Shown in pieces: positions 28,455-38,306 of a DNA stretch of 64,000 nucleotides. Source of the DNA: Coenobita brevimanus. Its lineage: Eukaryota; Arthropoda; Malacostraca; Decapoda; Coenobitidae. Location of the stretch: assembly GCA_032717465.1 (NCBI GenBank), contig JAVRFU010000149.1:18885-82884 (forward strand), in the 5' to 3' direction. Every line of letters begins with the position of its first letter. Positions within the stretch are counted from its first letter, which is position 1. The translations under genes were made by a program, and so were the position numbers. The notes below the pieces were generated by a model that had not been told where the DNA came from, made no database searches, and worked only from the letters and a program-made list of their open reading frames with translations.

Positions 28455-30110
28455 TGGATGCAGAATGCTCAGGAGAGAGAGAAGCAGTCAGGGAGAAAGA
28501 CTGAAAGTTGAGAAGCTGAGGATCAAAGAAATGGCAGATGAATACAGGACCAAAGTAGAGGACGAGTTAGAATTACTGAATTGGAATGAATTGGATCTGG
28601 ACAGACTGTGGAAAGCATATAGGGATTGCTTAGTTAGGAATGCTAAAGCGGTATGTGGTGTGGCAAGAGTAACAACAAAGAAGAAAGGTATGGCATGGTG
28701 GGATGAGGAGGTAAAGAGAGCAGTGGAGGAAAAGAGGAAGAAGTGGCTAAAGTGGTTACAGGATAGGGGTTCAGTTGAAATAAGAACTGAATATGTTGTG
28801 AGCAAGAAGCACGTAAAGAGACTAGTGATGAGGAAAAAGGAGGAGGAAAATGAGGATCTAGGAAGAAAAATTAATGCAAACTACTCTGAAAATAGAAAGT
28901 TATTCTGGAAAGAGGTGCGGAAATGTAGAAGTGAAAGCAGTAAGAAATGGGATGGTATGAAGGATGCAGGTGGTAGATTATTAACCCATGGAGATGAAGT
29001 AAGGACCAGATGGAAAGAATATTTTGAAAGCCTGATGAATAGGGATAGAGAGAGCAGAGCAGCTGTAAACATGATTGGTTTTGGGGGTGTGCAGAGAAGG
29101 TATGCAGTGCCAGGAGACGTGACACTCACACAGGTGAAGAGTGCTGTGAAGCAGCTGAAAAATGGGAAAGCAGCTGGGGTTGATGAGGTGTATGCAGAGA
29201 TGCTTAAATGTAGTGGAGAGAATGGAATGAAGTGCTTGTTGGAGATATGTAAGAAGACATGGATGAGTGAAACTGTTTCTGCAGAGTGGAAAAAGGCTGT
29301 GATTGTACCCCTGTACAAAAATAAAGGTGAATGAAGTGAGTGTAAGAATTATCGTGGCATAAGCTTACTGAGTGTGGTAGGGAAGGTATATGGAAGAATT
29401 ATTATAGTGAGAGTAAGAGAGATATCAAAAGTCCTAGAGAGTGATGAACAGGGTGGCTTTAGGAGTGGCAGAGGATGTGTGGATCAAGTATTTGCAGTGA
29501 GACAGATAGTAGAGAAGGCTTGTGAGAAGGACCATAAGGAATTTATGGCATTCATGGATCTGGAAAAAGCATATGACAAAGTGGACAGAGAAGGATTGTG
29601 GAAAGTTTTGTGCATGTAAGGTGTAGAGGGTAAGCTGTTAGGTGCCATCAAGAGTTTTTATGATGGTAGTGAAGCATGTGTCAGGGTTAATGGGCATCTA
29701 AGTGAATGGTTCACAATCAGTGTGGGCGTGCGACAAGGTTGTGTGATGTCCCCATGGTTGTTCAATGTATATATGGATGGGGTGATGGGAGAAGTGAAAA
29801 CATGAGTAATGGAGAGAGGGATGGCATTGGTAATGAATGGTGATGGATGGAATATCTCAAATTTGTTGTATGCTGATGATGCAGTACTGCTTGCAAGTAC
29901 CGGACAAGAACTTGGTACGCTAGTGCAGAGTTTTGCTGATGTCTGTAAGCGTCGTGCCTTGAGAGTACACGTAGAAAAGAGTAAAGTGATGGTTATTGAG
30001 TGAGAAGGTGACTCCCAGTGCAATGTCACAGTAAATGGAGAGAGACTGGAATTGGTGAGAGAGTTCAAATACCCGGGTACAGTGATAGAAAAGAGTGAAA
30101 AAAAAAATGT
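28455..30110 (+). pseudogene. LINE-E, RTE-like reverse transcriptase, degraded
   Basis: A separate lineage from LINE-A with the same domain order. The linker region contains KKGMAWWDEEVKRAVEEKRK. RT begins at KNGKAAGVDEVYAEMLKC (about 29160), then LYKNKGE, a TGA (29332), YRGISLLSVVGKVYGRI, FRSGRGCVDQVFAVRQ, AFMDLEKAYDKVDREGLW (about 29550), a TAA (29617), RQGCVMSPWLFNVYMDG, a TGA (about 29803), the active site LLYADDAVLLAS (about 29862), and another TGA (about 30001). Only the reading frame is damaged; motif residues are intact. There is no endonuclease and no 3' tail, so both ends are missing. Confidence 0.85.
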
Positions 30111-30193
30111 TACCATAGACTGAATTAATGTGTCTTTCAAAACAAATAAAGGAATCAGACTTAACAACATTCAGGAACAGACTCAGCACTCTT

Positions 30194-30206
<13 letters not shown>

Positions 30207-30240
<34 letters not shown>
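30207..30240 (+). repeat. (CA)n microsatellite
   Basis: A CT run (30191-30206) passes into 17 CA units. Confidence 0.95.
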
Positions 30241-30245
<5 letters not shown>

Positions 30246-30334
30246 GGGCGATGCCTGGTAGATTTACCCCTTATTACACTTAAAGCATCATACTGGCAAT
30301 TGCAAGTGCAATAAGATTGTGTCATATCATATTG

Positions 30335-30860
30335 TTTATAAAGGCTCCAACCTGATTGCATACATTCGCCTTGGTCACCTAATGGCAACTCTCCACATTA
30401 CTTGATCTCTGGCAGCCTCCCTATTCTGTCCCTTATCCCTGAGGTCACACTCTATAACCTCGTCCCAGGTCTTTTTCAGTCTGCCTCTCACAACCCTACC
30501 TGACATTCATACTCCTCACTTTCTCCACCCAATTGCCATCCTCCATCCTCCCCACATGCCCAAACCATCTCAATCAACCCCTCCTTATCACAGCACCAAT
30601 ACACTTCGGTCCGATCCTTCCTCTCAACTCTACCCTCAACGTTCACACCTCTCACCCTCCACACCCAGTTGTCATCTTTCATCCTCTCCACATGCCCAAA
30701 CCGTCTCAAGCTACCCCTCCTCATCACAACATCAATACACTTCAGTTCCATCCTTCCTCTCAACTCTTCATCAACATCTCTCACCATACCAGTTGTCATC
30801 TTCCATCCTCTCCACATGCCCAAACCATCTCAATCTATCAATCCTCATCACAATAATGTT
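30335..30860 (-). pseudogene. LINE-D 3' fragment with triplicated C-terminal segment
   Basis: The 3' end block (AGGCTCCAAC at about 30342) is followed by minus-strand coding for the C-terminal region. The stretch that encodes WFGHVERM, DDNW and the following V-rich block occurs three times in tandem. Units start near 30526, 30665 and 30790, with periods of about 139 and 125 bp. This is a local tandem expansion inside the element. Confidence 0.75.
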
Positions 30861-30861
30861 T

Positions 30862-31265
30862 TCATGTACATTTTTATACCCTAACTCCTGTTGCAACAAT
30901 AATCAACTTACATGATGAAACTAAAAAATCCCTAATTATATATGACATGGTGGGCATACAAAGACAGAAAAAAAAGATCACTTCTATATTTTTACCTTAG
31001 AAAGTGCAGAACTAACCATCTACATGATATCTCCTTGCTGGGTATAATTTAGAAAAAAAAAGATCACTTCTATATTTTTACCTTAGAAAGTGCAGAACTA
31101 ACCATCTACATGATATCTCCTTGCTGGGTATAATTTAGTCAACTACTGAGGCTGTGTTTATACTTCAAGATTACTTTTCTCATTTATTTGTACCCTTAAA
31201 ATTTGCACACACACACAGGTTCATTTGTGCAACATTGAGGGGTTAGTCCTTAGCTTTAACTCATC
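30862..31265. repeat. Interval holding an 86-bp perfect tandem duplication
   Basis: Positions 30967-31052 and 31053-31138 are two copies of an 86-bp unit (GATCACTTCTATATTTTTAC to TGCTGGGTATAATTTAG), apparently identical. The rest of the interval shows no feature. Confidence 0.85.
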
Positions 31266-31267
31266 TG

Positions 31268-31561
31268 ATGTCTGTCTATCTGTTGCAAGACGCCTTAATC
31301 CCATTAGGGGTGACCACAAACAAATCTCCATATTGCCCTGTCCTCTGCTATTTCACTGACCTCCCTGCAACTCAACATCCGCTCTCCGATCTCCCTCCAC
31401 TCCATCTCATCCTTGGTCTCCCCCTCTACCTGACTCAAACAGATCTCCATGTTGCCCTGTCCTCTTCTACTTGGTTCACCCTTCTCTAACTCACACTCCT
31501 CTGTCTCATACATCTCGCCACTCCATCCCTCCATCTCATTCTTGGTCTCCCCTTCCACCTC
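31268..31561 (-). mobile_element. LINE-A 3' part with internal tandem duplication
   Basis: A minus-strand LINE-A 3' tip in which the C-terminal coding block (the 'aacaaatctccatattgccctgtcctc' type segment) appears twice (31318-31440 and about 31440-31561). The family continues at 31729-31812 after an inserted LINE-C tip. Confidence 0.7.
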
Positions 31562-31678
31562 AAAATGAACGGATCTTGAATTTGGCTCTCTTTTGTATTG
31601 TTTTTGTTTCTTTCTTGGAAGGAACATTAACGTCGGCTCAGAATGTGGTTCATTCTTCCTCGCATTAAAAAAAAAAAA
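31562..31678 (+). mobile_element. LINE-C 3' tip, 117 bp, inserted in LINE-A
   Basis: Only the last codons (MNGS), 3' UTR and A-tail of LINE-C. Minus-strand LINE-A flanks it on both sides, so it is a very short, late 5'-truncated insertion. Confidence 0.75.
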
Positions 31679-31728
31679 CTCTTCCAGCTATTCAGACTCT
31701 TAAACACTCTTTCAGCCAGTCTAACTTT

Positions 31729-31812
31729 CATACACTCTACTAGCCAGTCTCTCATTCTCCATCCTTTCCACTTGGCCATACCACATCAAAGTACATCTCT
31801 AAACACTTTCAA
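31729..31812 (-). mobile_element. LINE-A continuation
   Basis: Matches the minus-strand block encoding LRWFGHVERM-type residues ('ctctcattctccatcctttccacttggccat'). It is the upstream part of the fragment at 31268-31561. Confidence 0.65.
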
Positions 31813-31828
31813 TCACAAAAGATTTCAC

Positions 31829-32312
31829 ATGAGCTAAGGGGTCTTTGTACGCAACATGTGCTACGAGTGTAATGCTGTATGGTAGTGAGAACTGTGCAGC
31901 AAAGGAGGAGGATTTTCACAGGGTTAAATGTACAGAAATGGCAATGATTAGGTGGATGTGCAGTGCATCCCTGAGTGAAAGGCCTGGGGGAGCTAGGTTT
32001 ACGACAGAAGAGTTGAGAGGTGGGGTGGGACTGGAGTGTATTGGTGCTGTGATGAGGAGAGGTAGATTGAGGTGGTTTGGGCATGTGGAGAGGATGGGGG
32101 ATGATAACTGGGTGCAAAAAGTGAGAAGAGTTAATTTTAGGGGTGGGGTTGCAAGGGGTACAGCAAAAAGGACCTGGGACAAGGTCATTAAGTGTGACCT
32201 CAGGGTTAAGGGACTGAACAGGGAGGCTGCCAGAGATTGAGCAGCATGGAGAGCCAACATTAGGTGGCCAAGGCTGACACATGCACGTTGGAGCCTTCAA
32301 AAACGAAATTAG
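31829..32312 (+). pseudogene. LINE-D C-terminal region and 3' end
   Basis: Encodes the LINE-D C-terminus in a 131-codon open frame (31845-32240): VMLYGSENCAAKEEDF, IRWMCSASLSERPGGARFT, RLRWFGHVERMGDDNW and KRTWDKVIKCDLR. It ends in the AGGCTGACACATG...GGAGCCTTCAAAAACGAAAT terminal block. It is 5'-truncated upstream of YATCATSVML. Confidence 0.85.
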
Positions 32313-32454
32313 TCACACCAGGTACTGACCAGAATTTTCAACCATGTACCTGCACAAACAGTTTGGTTTCTAAGGGTGCTGTTTACCCCTCCATAAATAT
32401 AAGTTTTTTTGCTTTCGTTTTATAATCCTGACAGTCTGTTTATATGTGACAGTA

Positions 32455-32632
32455 TGGTGCAGAGACCAAGGATGAGGTGGAGGGATGGAGTTGAGTGATA
32501 TACGAGGGAGGGGGGAGTGAGTTGAGGGGAGGGCAGTAAAATGGTGGGTGACAGAGCAACCTGGAGGCATTTTGTCTGTGGCCACCCTTTGCGGGATTAG
32601 GGCGTCGGGCTATAGATAGATAGATAGATGGT
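32455..32632 (+). mobile_element. LINE-A 3' tip with GATA tail
   Basis: The RPRMRWRDGVE coding block, the RATWRHFVCGHP block and the 3' UTR, followed by (GATA)n at about 32613-32632. Confidence 0.88.
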
Positions 32633-32744
32633 GCAGCGCAGATGATTTGCCACACAGCACACCCAAGGCAATAACCCTACATGGAGTTTACTGATGACTG
32701 ACACTGTGTAGGCAGAGCTGATGGAGAATATGAGATAGTAGAAG

Positions 32745-33600
32745 GTCAAAAGGAATAGGGAAGTGAGCTTAGAAAGACAAAGAGAGAGAGAAAAAGACAA
32801 GTAGATAGATAAACAGATAGAGATAGAGAGAAAGAGGGAGAAACTTTATTACAGTACAATGATCCCTACTCTATAATATGGAAGTGAAGCTTAGCCTTAC
32901 CTTATGACACCCTATGGAGATCTCAGCCACTAAGCCTCAGTTACGCAGTGCCGTGGCATCAATATATTCTTGCAAATACCCTAGCCTGTCGCAGTATGCG
33001 GCAAGAGGTGGTGTGTCTCCCATCTTTCGCAGGAAGGCGTCTGATTTCGGCTTGAAGGCTTCTACGGTGCAGGTTAACACGTTTGTGAAATATCCTTTGA
33101 CGTGGCAGGATCTTCCCCTCTTGCTACGGAACTTTTATTCAAGCTTGGGTAGTACCAGACTCCTCCACAGGGTTAACATGCTGGTCTCATCCCTGGTGAA
33201 AGGACACAGGTCAAGGGTGAGAGCAGTGGAAGAGTGGCAAAGAGTGAAAAAATGTTATCTGAGAGGAACATGTGGAGTGAAAAAGAGGTATATGAGAGGT
33301 GCATGTGGAATTATATGGAAAAACAACGACAAATGATGAAGGTGACAAGCACTGTGATGTGGATGTTACGAGAAATACCCTGTGATGGTTCAGTCATGTG
33401 GAGAACAGAGACTGAGACTGACCAGGAGACTGTATGAGTGAGGTATTAGGGGAACCTAAGGCTAAGATGGTGGGATGGAGTGGTGAGAGATATCAGAGGA
33501 GTTGTGAATGGCAGAAGACAGAGTGACATGGAGGCGATTTGTCTGTGGCCACCCCTTGAAGGATTAACGTGTCTGGTAAGTTATACAGATAGATACAGGT
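32745..33600 (+). pseudogene. LINE-A 3' third split by a 300-bp insertion
   Basis: LINE-A runs from the NREVSLE-like block (32748) with a GA-rich insertion, reaches YGSEA (32880-32893), stops, and resumes at 33197 with KGHRSRVRAVEEW. From there it is divergent to RRFVCGHP and the GATA tail (about 33585-33600). A small internal duplication (YLRGTCG / YMRGACG) is present. The frame is broken in several places. Confidence 0.7.
32894..33196 (+). other. Unidentified insert with open reading frame
   Basis: About 300 bp interrupting LINE-A between the codons for YGSEA and the GHRSRVRAVE block. It is open from 32914 and encodes a mixed-composition peptide (TKPQLRSAVASIYSCKYPSL, RGGVSPIFRRKASDFGLKAS, VKYPLTWQDLPLLLRNFYSS). 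It has higher GC and more gene-like composition than its surroundings. I do not recognise it. It may be captured exon DNA or part of an unknown element. Confidence 0.4.
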
Positions 33601-33685
33601 AGATAAACAGACAAGGTCAAAGGGAATCTGCTGGTAATGCATGACTTCCTGTAAATGTCTGTTACTATGACCTCAATCTTGGCTA

Positions 33686-33760
33686 TAAAAAAATAAATAA
33701 ATAAATAAATCATGCCCTATGGGTCAGACACTTACATATTGAAACTTTATTTATTTATTT
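33686..33760 (+). repeat. (AAAT)n / (ATTT)n inverted pair
   Basis: An AAATA run at 33689-33711 and TTTATTTATTTATTTA at 33746-33761 could pair as a weak hairpin. Confidence 0.6.
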
Positions 33761-33969
33761 ATAAGTGTACATTAGTGATTATTTAATGCACAGCTTCTCC
33801 CTTTCCTATCAAAATTCTAATGCTTGATCATTTTAAAAACACTTCCCTACCTTTCTTCCTGCCTCCCTCCCTTCCTGGATGGTGTGGAGGGTGGGAGATA
33901 ATCCTGTCTATTCTTTTCTCACATGTTTGTTAAATCTTTGTAGCCTCACATCCACTCTTTTTTTCTCAC

Positions 33970-34170
33970 CAGAATGAGAGACTGACAAGGAGAGTGTATG
34001 TGAGTGAGGTGGAGGGGGGGAAGAGGGAGAGGGAGGCCAAGGAGATGGGATGGAGTGGAGAGGTATATGAGAGAGGGGGGTATGAGCTGGGAGCAGGGCA
34101 ATGAAATGGCAGGGGATAGGGCAACATGGAGGCGATTTGTTTGAGGCCACCCCTTACGGCAATAGATAAA
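33970..34170 (+). mobile_element. LINE-A 3' tip
   Basis: ERLTRRVYVSEVEGGKRER-type coding block to FVGGHPL, then a short GATA-like tail (34158-34172). Deletions remove part of the RWRD block and the last 20 bp of the 3' UTR. Confidence 0.8.
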
Positions 34171-34344
34171 TAGGTAACCTTAATATGTGGCAATAGGCCC
34201 CCTGTTATTCCTGCTTCGTGTGAATGCCTGTATGAACTTGATAATTCCTCACATAACTCTCCATTCACTCTCACATGTACAGCAGCTGCCCATTCATAAA
34301 ATTTCACGTCAACCTGACAATCCATTAAGATACAGTTTTCTCTA

Positions 34345-34510
34345 TCTATCTATCTACTGCCAGACGCCTTAATCCCGTAAGGGGTGGCCACAAACAAATT
34401 GTCTCCGTGTCGCCCTGTCCCCCGCCATTTCACTGCCCTGCTCCCAGCTCACACACCCCTCTCTCATATACCTCTCCACTCCATTCCCCCATCTCATCCT
34501 TGGCCTCTCA
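34345..34510 (-). mobile_element. LINE-A 3' tip
   Basis: TATC tail (34341-34358) followed by the minus-strand C-terminal block, broken near 34507. Opposite in orientation to the copy at 33970, with about 180 bp between them. Confidence 0.85.
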
Positions 34511-34622
34511 CAGCTCTCTCACAGCCCATTTTTACTATCACCCATGGAACTCTATCAAATGCCTTCTCCAAATCCACAACCATCATTCATTCCCTTGATA
34601 TAGTCCCACCTACTTCTTCCTT
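34508..34622 (-). pseudogene. Reverse transcriptase scrap (LINE-D-like lineage)
   Basis: The minus strand encodes MVVDLEKAFDRVPWVIVKMG, the RT motif A region. A homologous scrap occurs at 51320-51690. Confidence 0.65.
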
Positions 34623-34623
34623 C

Positions 34624-34783
34624 CCCTTTCTCATTCTGTGTGTCCTCTCTTCCTACTTCTCCCTTGCCATCCTGTCACACTTTATTATTTTTCCAGTGCA
34701 GGTGGCTCTACACTGAGTGACAAGCCTAATGGTCTCTTGAAAATGAGGAAACTGTTTACAATGATGGGTGGTAACCATATAAC
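34624..34783 (-). repeat. Repeat G, minus orientation
   Basis: Reverse complement matches G ('ggttatatggttaccaccca' and 'ggcttgtcactcagtgtagagccacct'). Unlike the other G copies it is not followed by a LINE-A tip. Confidence 0.55.
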
Positions 34784-34904
34784 CAGATGATGGGGTGATG
34801 TGCAGCCTTCTATGGTGACTGTCAACTGCTTGGACTGATGCATATCCGGAGTCCATCCAGAAACCAAGCCTCCATAATACTCCCTGTGCCTCATATTTTA
34901 TTAT

Positions 34905-35425
34905 TTATTTTTTTTTAATGCAATGAAGAAGGAGCCAAAGGCTAGGAGCCCACAAACCATTCCTTATTCCTTCCAAGAAAGAAACAAAACAAAAACAATA
35001 CATAAGAGAGCCAAATTCAAGATCTGTTCATTTCGAGATGCGTGGACACAATGTGTTTGAAAGACTGGAGATCATAGTAAGTAGGAAATACAGACAGAAG
35101 GAGACAGTTCCAGAGTTGACCTGTTGCATAAATGAAGGACTGGGAGTAACGGTTAACTCTTGCATTAGACAGCTGGACAGAAATGGGATAAGAGTTTGCT
35201 GCTAGACGAGTGCTACGCACCCGTCGTAGAGGTGGGGGAATGCAAGCAGACAGTTCAGAGGAGCAGTGACCACTGATGTAGCAACAGAAAAGAGATAAAG
35301 ATGCAACAATGTGGCGAAGAGACACAGGTTGAAGGGAGCCAGTAAGAGGAGGAGAGTTAAAGAGACGAAAAACCTTTGACTCCACCCTACTGGAGCTGGG
35401 GGGTGGTTTGCATACATAGGAGAGG
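34905..35425 (-). pseudogene. LINE-C 3' end and C-terminal region
   Basis: A T-run (34905-34918), 3' UTR, then 122 open minus-strand codons (35385-35017): KVFRLFNSPPLTGSLQPVSL, CIPPPLRRVRSTRLAANS, ARVNRYSQSFIYATGQLWN. It is 5'-truncated near 35420. Confidence 0.88.
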
Positions 35426-35855
35426 CAGAAAATTACTCTTTAGATTAATCAAGTATACCATCTAAGGTTCAGAAAAATCTTGGGTAGACATCTGGATAGG
35501 TGGTCAATTTCCAGTAAATGGCCTTTGAACTCGACATATACATGCAACTTTTTTCACCAAAAATGAAGGTATAATGAAAGATAATATGCCTCAATCTCTG
35601 CTTCTAATATTATTTTTGTGTCTAAATATATGTTTTTGATGTCCAGGAATTCAGCAATGTCGGTTAAAATGTGCCCAGACTTACAGAAATGCATAAAAAG
35701 TGGAAAAACTGTTTGCCACAACCAATGGCAAAATCGTTATAGCAGAAAATTTATTGTAAATCGAATTTTGGGGTGGAACTTTTCTACTGTCGTTGTAGCG
35801 AAATATCGTAAACCCAAACATTGTAAAACGAGTAATGACTGTATTATAAGCGTTC
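35426..35855. other. Unassigned interval, possibly a small DNA element
   Basis: AT-rich. Around 35690-35860 repeated phrases such as 'gttgtagcgaaatatcgtaaaccc' and 'aacattgtaaaacgagtaatgactgta' resemble the degenerate CG-poor ends of mariner/pogo-type MITEs. No clean terminal inverted repeat was located. Confidence 0.3.
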
Positions 35856-36290
35856 ATAAACTGGACAGCTGCTACCACATGTGTGAAGCACAGGCTGTAG
35901 CAGCCATCATCACAGTTGGAAACCGCATGTTTGACACAAACTGGAAGGCACACGATAACCAAGAGGTCACTGATCTGGATACCCTGCCAGAATCCAAGAG
36001 AGTCAGGGAAGGAGGCAAGAGCATTGAGGTGTGCACACTAGATGAGACTGTCAAGATCATAAACTCTGATGAACAAGTCGTGGTGACCTATTCTGATGAT
36101 GGCTCAAAGAAGCAGGGTGCTGGGTCATTTTCCGTTCAGGGTATCACCATTAACGGAAAATACAGGTCACTACCCACACTAAGCGTTGCTTCAGAGTCCA
36201 GAAAGAACTTAGCTGCTCTCTGAGTGGTGATCCTGGAAATTTAGGAGGCAGCAAGTGGTGTTGCAGCCAAAACTTTGTTCGAGAAAATTG
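35856..36290 (+). pseudogene. Family H copy 2
   Basis: Open and better preserved than copy 1: LDSCYHMCEAQAVAAIITVG, NRMFDTNWKAHDNQEVTDLD, EVCTLDETVKIINSD, then a segment lost in copy 1, VVVTYSDDGSKKQGAGSFSV and QGITINGKYRSLPTLSVASE. It then runs through ALFEKID-like codons into LINE-C at about 36290. An Asp-rich beta-strand-like block (TYSDDGSKKQGAGSF) could be an RNase H-like core strand, but this is conjecture. No named family is claimed. Confidence 0.6.
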
Positions 36291-36932
36291 ACTCTGTGAT
36301 CCTCCTTTCGGGATTTGGCGAAAGCTTTGCCATTGCACTTGACATCTCAAAGGCTTTTGATCGAGTCTGGCATAAATCTTTAATTTCCAAACTGCCTTCT
36401 TACGGTTTCTATCCTTCTATCTGTGCCTTCATCTCTAGCTTCCTTTCTGGTCGTTCTATAGCCGCTGTTGTAGATAGCCATCGTTCTCCTAGATCTATTA
36501 ACAGTGGTATTCCTCAGGGCTCCGTCCTATCACCAACCCTCTTCCTTTTATTCATCAATGATTTCCTAAGCTGTACATCTAACCCTATCCACTCATATGC
36601 TGATGATTCCACCCTTCACCTTTCCATTTGGTTCCTGCAACTTCCATCTCAGCAAACAAGGGATGAGGCTATAGCACACCTACTGTCTGACTTGGTTCAT
36701 ATCTCTGACTGGGGTAAAAATAATCTGGTTGTTTTTAATGCATCAATGACTAAGTTTTTACACCTATCAACCCAACAAAATCTTCCACGGGTATACACAC
36801 TAATGTTTAATAATATTCAGCTTAATCCAGCATCATCCTTGAACATGCTTGGGGTTTCATTTACTTGGGACGTATCTTGGAAAGATCATATTACATCTCT
36901 TGTACGATCTGCTTCCAAGAGATTAGGGCTGG
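36290..36932 (+). pseudogene. LINE-C reverse transcriptase fragment
   Basis: Open frame through IALDISKAFDRVWHKSLI, SGRSIAAVVDSHRSP, INSGIPQGSVLSPTLFLLFI, HSYADDSTLHLSIW and LNMLGVSFTWDVSWKDHIT. The catalytic YADD is intact. The 5' joint to family H has short microhomology (GATCCTCC / GTCATCCTCC). The fragment ends at ATTAGG, where Harbinger-like sequence starts. Confidence 0.88.
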
Positions 36933-37319
36933 GATGCACAAAACTCCGTCGGATGGCAGCCTTAAGGCTGGCCTTATATGAAATATTAAAGGCAGCCCTA
37001 CGGCTGCCTCTAAGGCCCATGCACGACGACCCTTTGCTTTGTCTTAGGGCTGACTTAAGTTTCGTGCATTGGTCTTAGCTAAGGCTGGCCATAACCGTAG
37101 GGAATGTTTTGGGGGAAATCTAGTGCGTCAGCTGCGACCTTGCCGACCAATCAGACGGCAGAACACAAACACTGGGCCAATCACAGACCTTCATGAAGCA
37201 GCTGGTGAGAGGCGAGAGGAGTGTTTATGTTACCGTTATAGTGGGAAACCAGTCACTGTATAGAACGCCTAGGTAAACTTCAAGCCAAGGTGTAAGATAA
37301 TATCATCTGTACACATTTC

Positions 37320-37650
37320 CTTGGTATTCTGTAGATTACCGTGTTTATTTTAGGCAACGTGAGAAACGACCAAACTGCAGCAAACCGACAAACTGTGAAC
37401 TCAGTCATTTGAGTACGTTAGGTTAATTTAGGCTGCGGTTAGTTTTAGGCTGGGATGGTCTGGGCTACTTTTAAGTTCGATTACGGTAGGTTAGGTTAGG
37501 TTAATTTAGGTAAGTGCTTAACATAACGTTCTTCTAAATTAACCTAACCTAACCTAGCCTAACCTTACCTAACCTACATTATCCCAGCCTAACCCCTTGT
37601 TATTACATTATACTTTGCCATAAAAATATTAGATATTCTACAGAATACCT
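37320..37650. repeat. Imperfect palindrome with TTAGG core
   Basis: A perfect 23-bp inverted repeat (37487-37509 with 37534-37556; 24-nt loop) is built of TAGGT units ending TTAATTTAG. Arms extend outward with gaps: AGGCTGGGAT (37447) pairs with ATCCCAGCCT (about 37579), and GGTATTCTGTAGA (about 37323) with TCTACAGAATACC (about 37636). Confidence 0.85.
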
Positions 37651-38082
37651 ATGCATTCTATTAAAGTCCCAGGTTAGGTAAAATATATAAAGTCAGAAGG
37701 AAATAAACTTATTTCATACTTTACCAAAAAATGTTGGTCATTCAATAGAATTCCTAGCCGTTCTATACAATACCTTATTTCACACAATGCCGGTAACAAA
37801 AACACAACAGTCAAGGATAAGCATGTGAAGTGCCGGTAATTAATTGAAAATGACGGGTGCAATGACAAGACGTCCCAATATTAGTGATGAAGAGCGATAC
37901 ACCCACACAACCTTTAAAACATTAGTAAGATGAGAGGGTTTAGGAGTAAAGAAATAAAATAGCAATATGAATGGGAACTTATTATGTTTGCCATGTTTTA
38001 CCTAACCACTGTCTAATTTTAAACAAAGTAATCAGCAACCACAATTACCTGGCATAAAAATGTCACCATAGACACCTTGGTT

Positions 38083-38306
38083 CACCATAGACACCTTGGT
38101 TCAGATCTCTGGTGGTTAGAATTAGCCCAGATATAGGCAGCGTGAGTGCTGCCAGGATATCTGTAATTACAGCTCATTATCATTTTCTTGCTGTCACAAA
38201 CAACTTGCACAGCCAGTGAATTAAACCGTTTGCGGCTGACAAATACATGTTCTTTGTGATCTGGGGCCTTAATTGGTATTAGGGTTCAATCCATTGCTCC
38301 AAGCAC
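38083..38306 (-). pseudogene. HARBI1-like transposase fragment
   Basis: The minus strand reads GAMD, then a stop where HARBI1/PIF proteins have G or W. It continues with IPIKAPDHKEHVFVSRKRFN, SLAVQVVCDSKKMIMSCNYR and YPGSTHAAYIWANS. The family's DDE nuclease has the first catalytic Asp in GxxDxTxIxI and the second in the 'D...PGSxHDxxIxxNS' block. Here the second block's Asp is Ala (HAAYI). The fragment is therefore inactive and covers about the first two catalytic motifs only. Confidence 0.75.

Noticed and set aside
37487..37556. A true chromosome end
   Set aside because: Only three to four TTAGG units per arm, in inverted orientation and embedded in other sequence. A telomere would be long and in one orientation.
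38064..38101. 18-19 bp tandem 'caccatagacaccttggtt'
   Set aside because: A two-copy micro-duplication at the edge of the Harbinger fragment. Too small to interpret.
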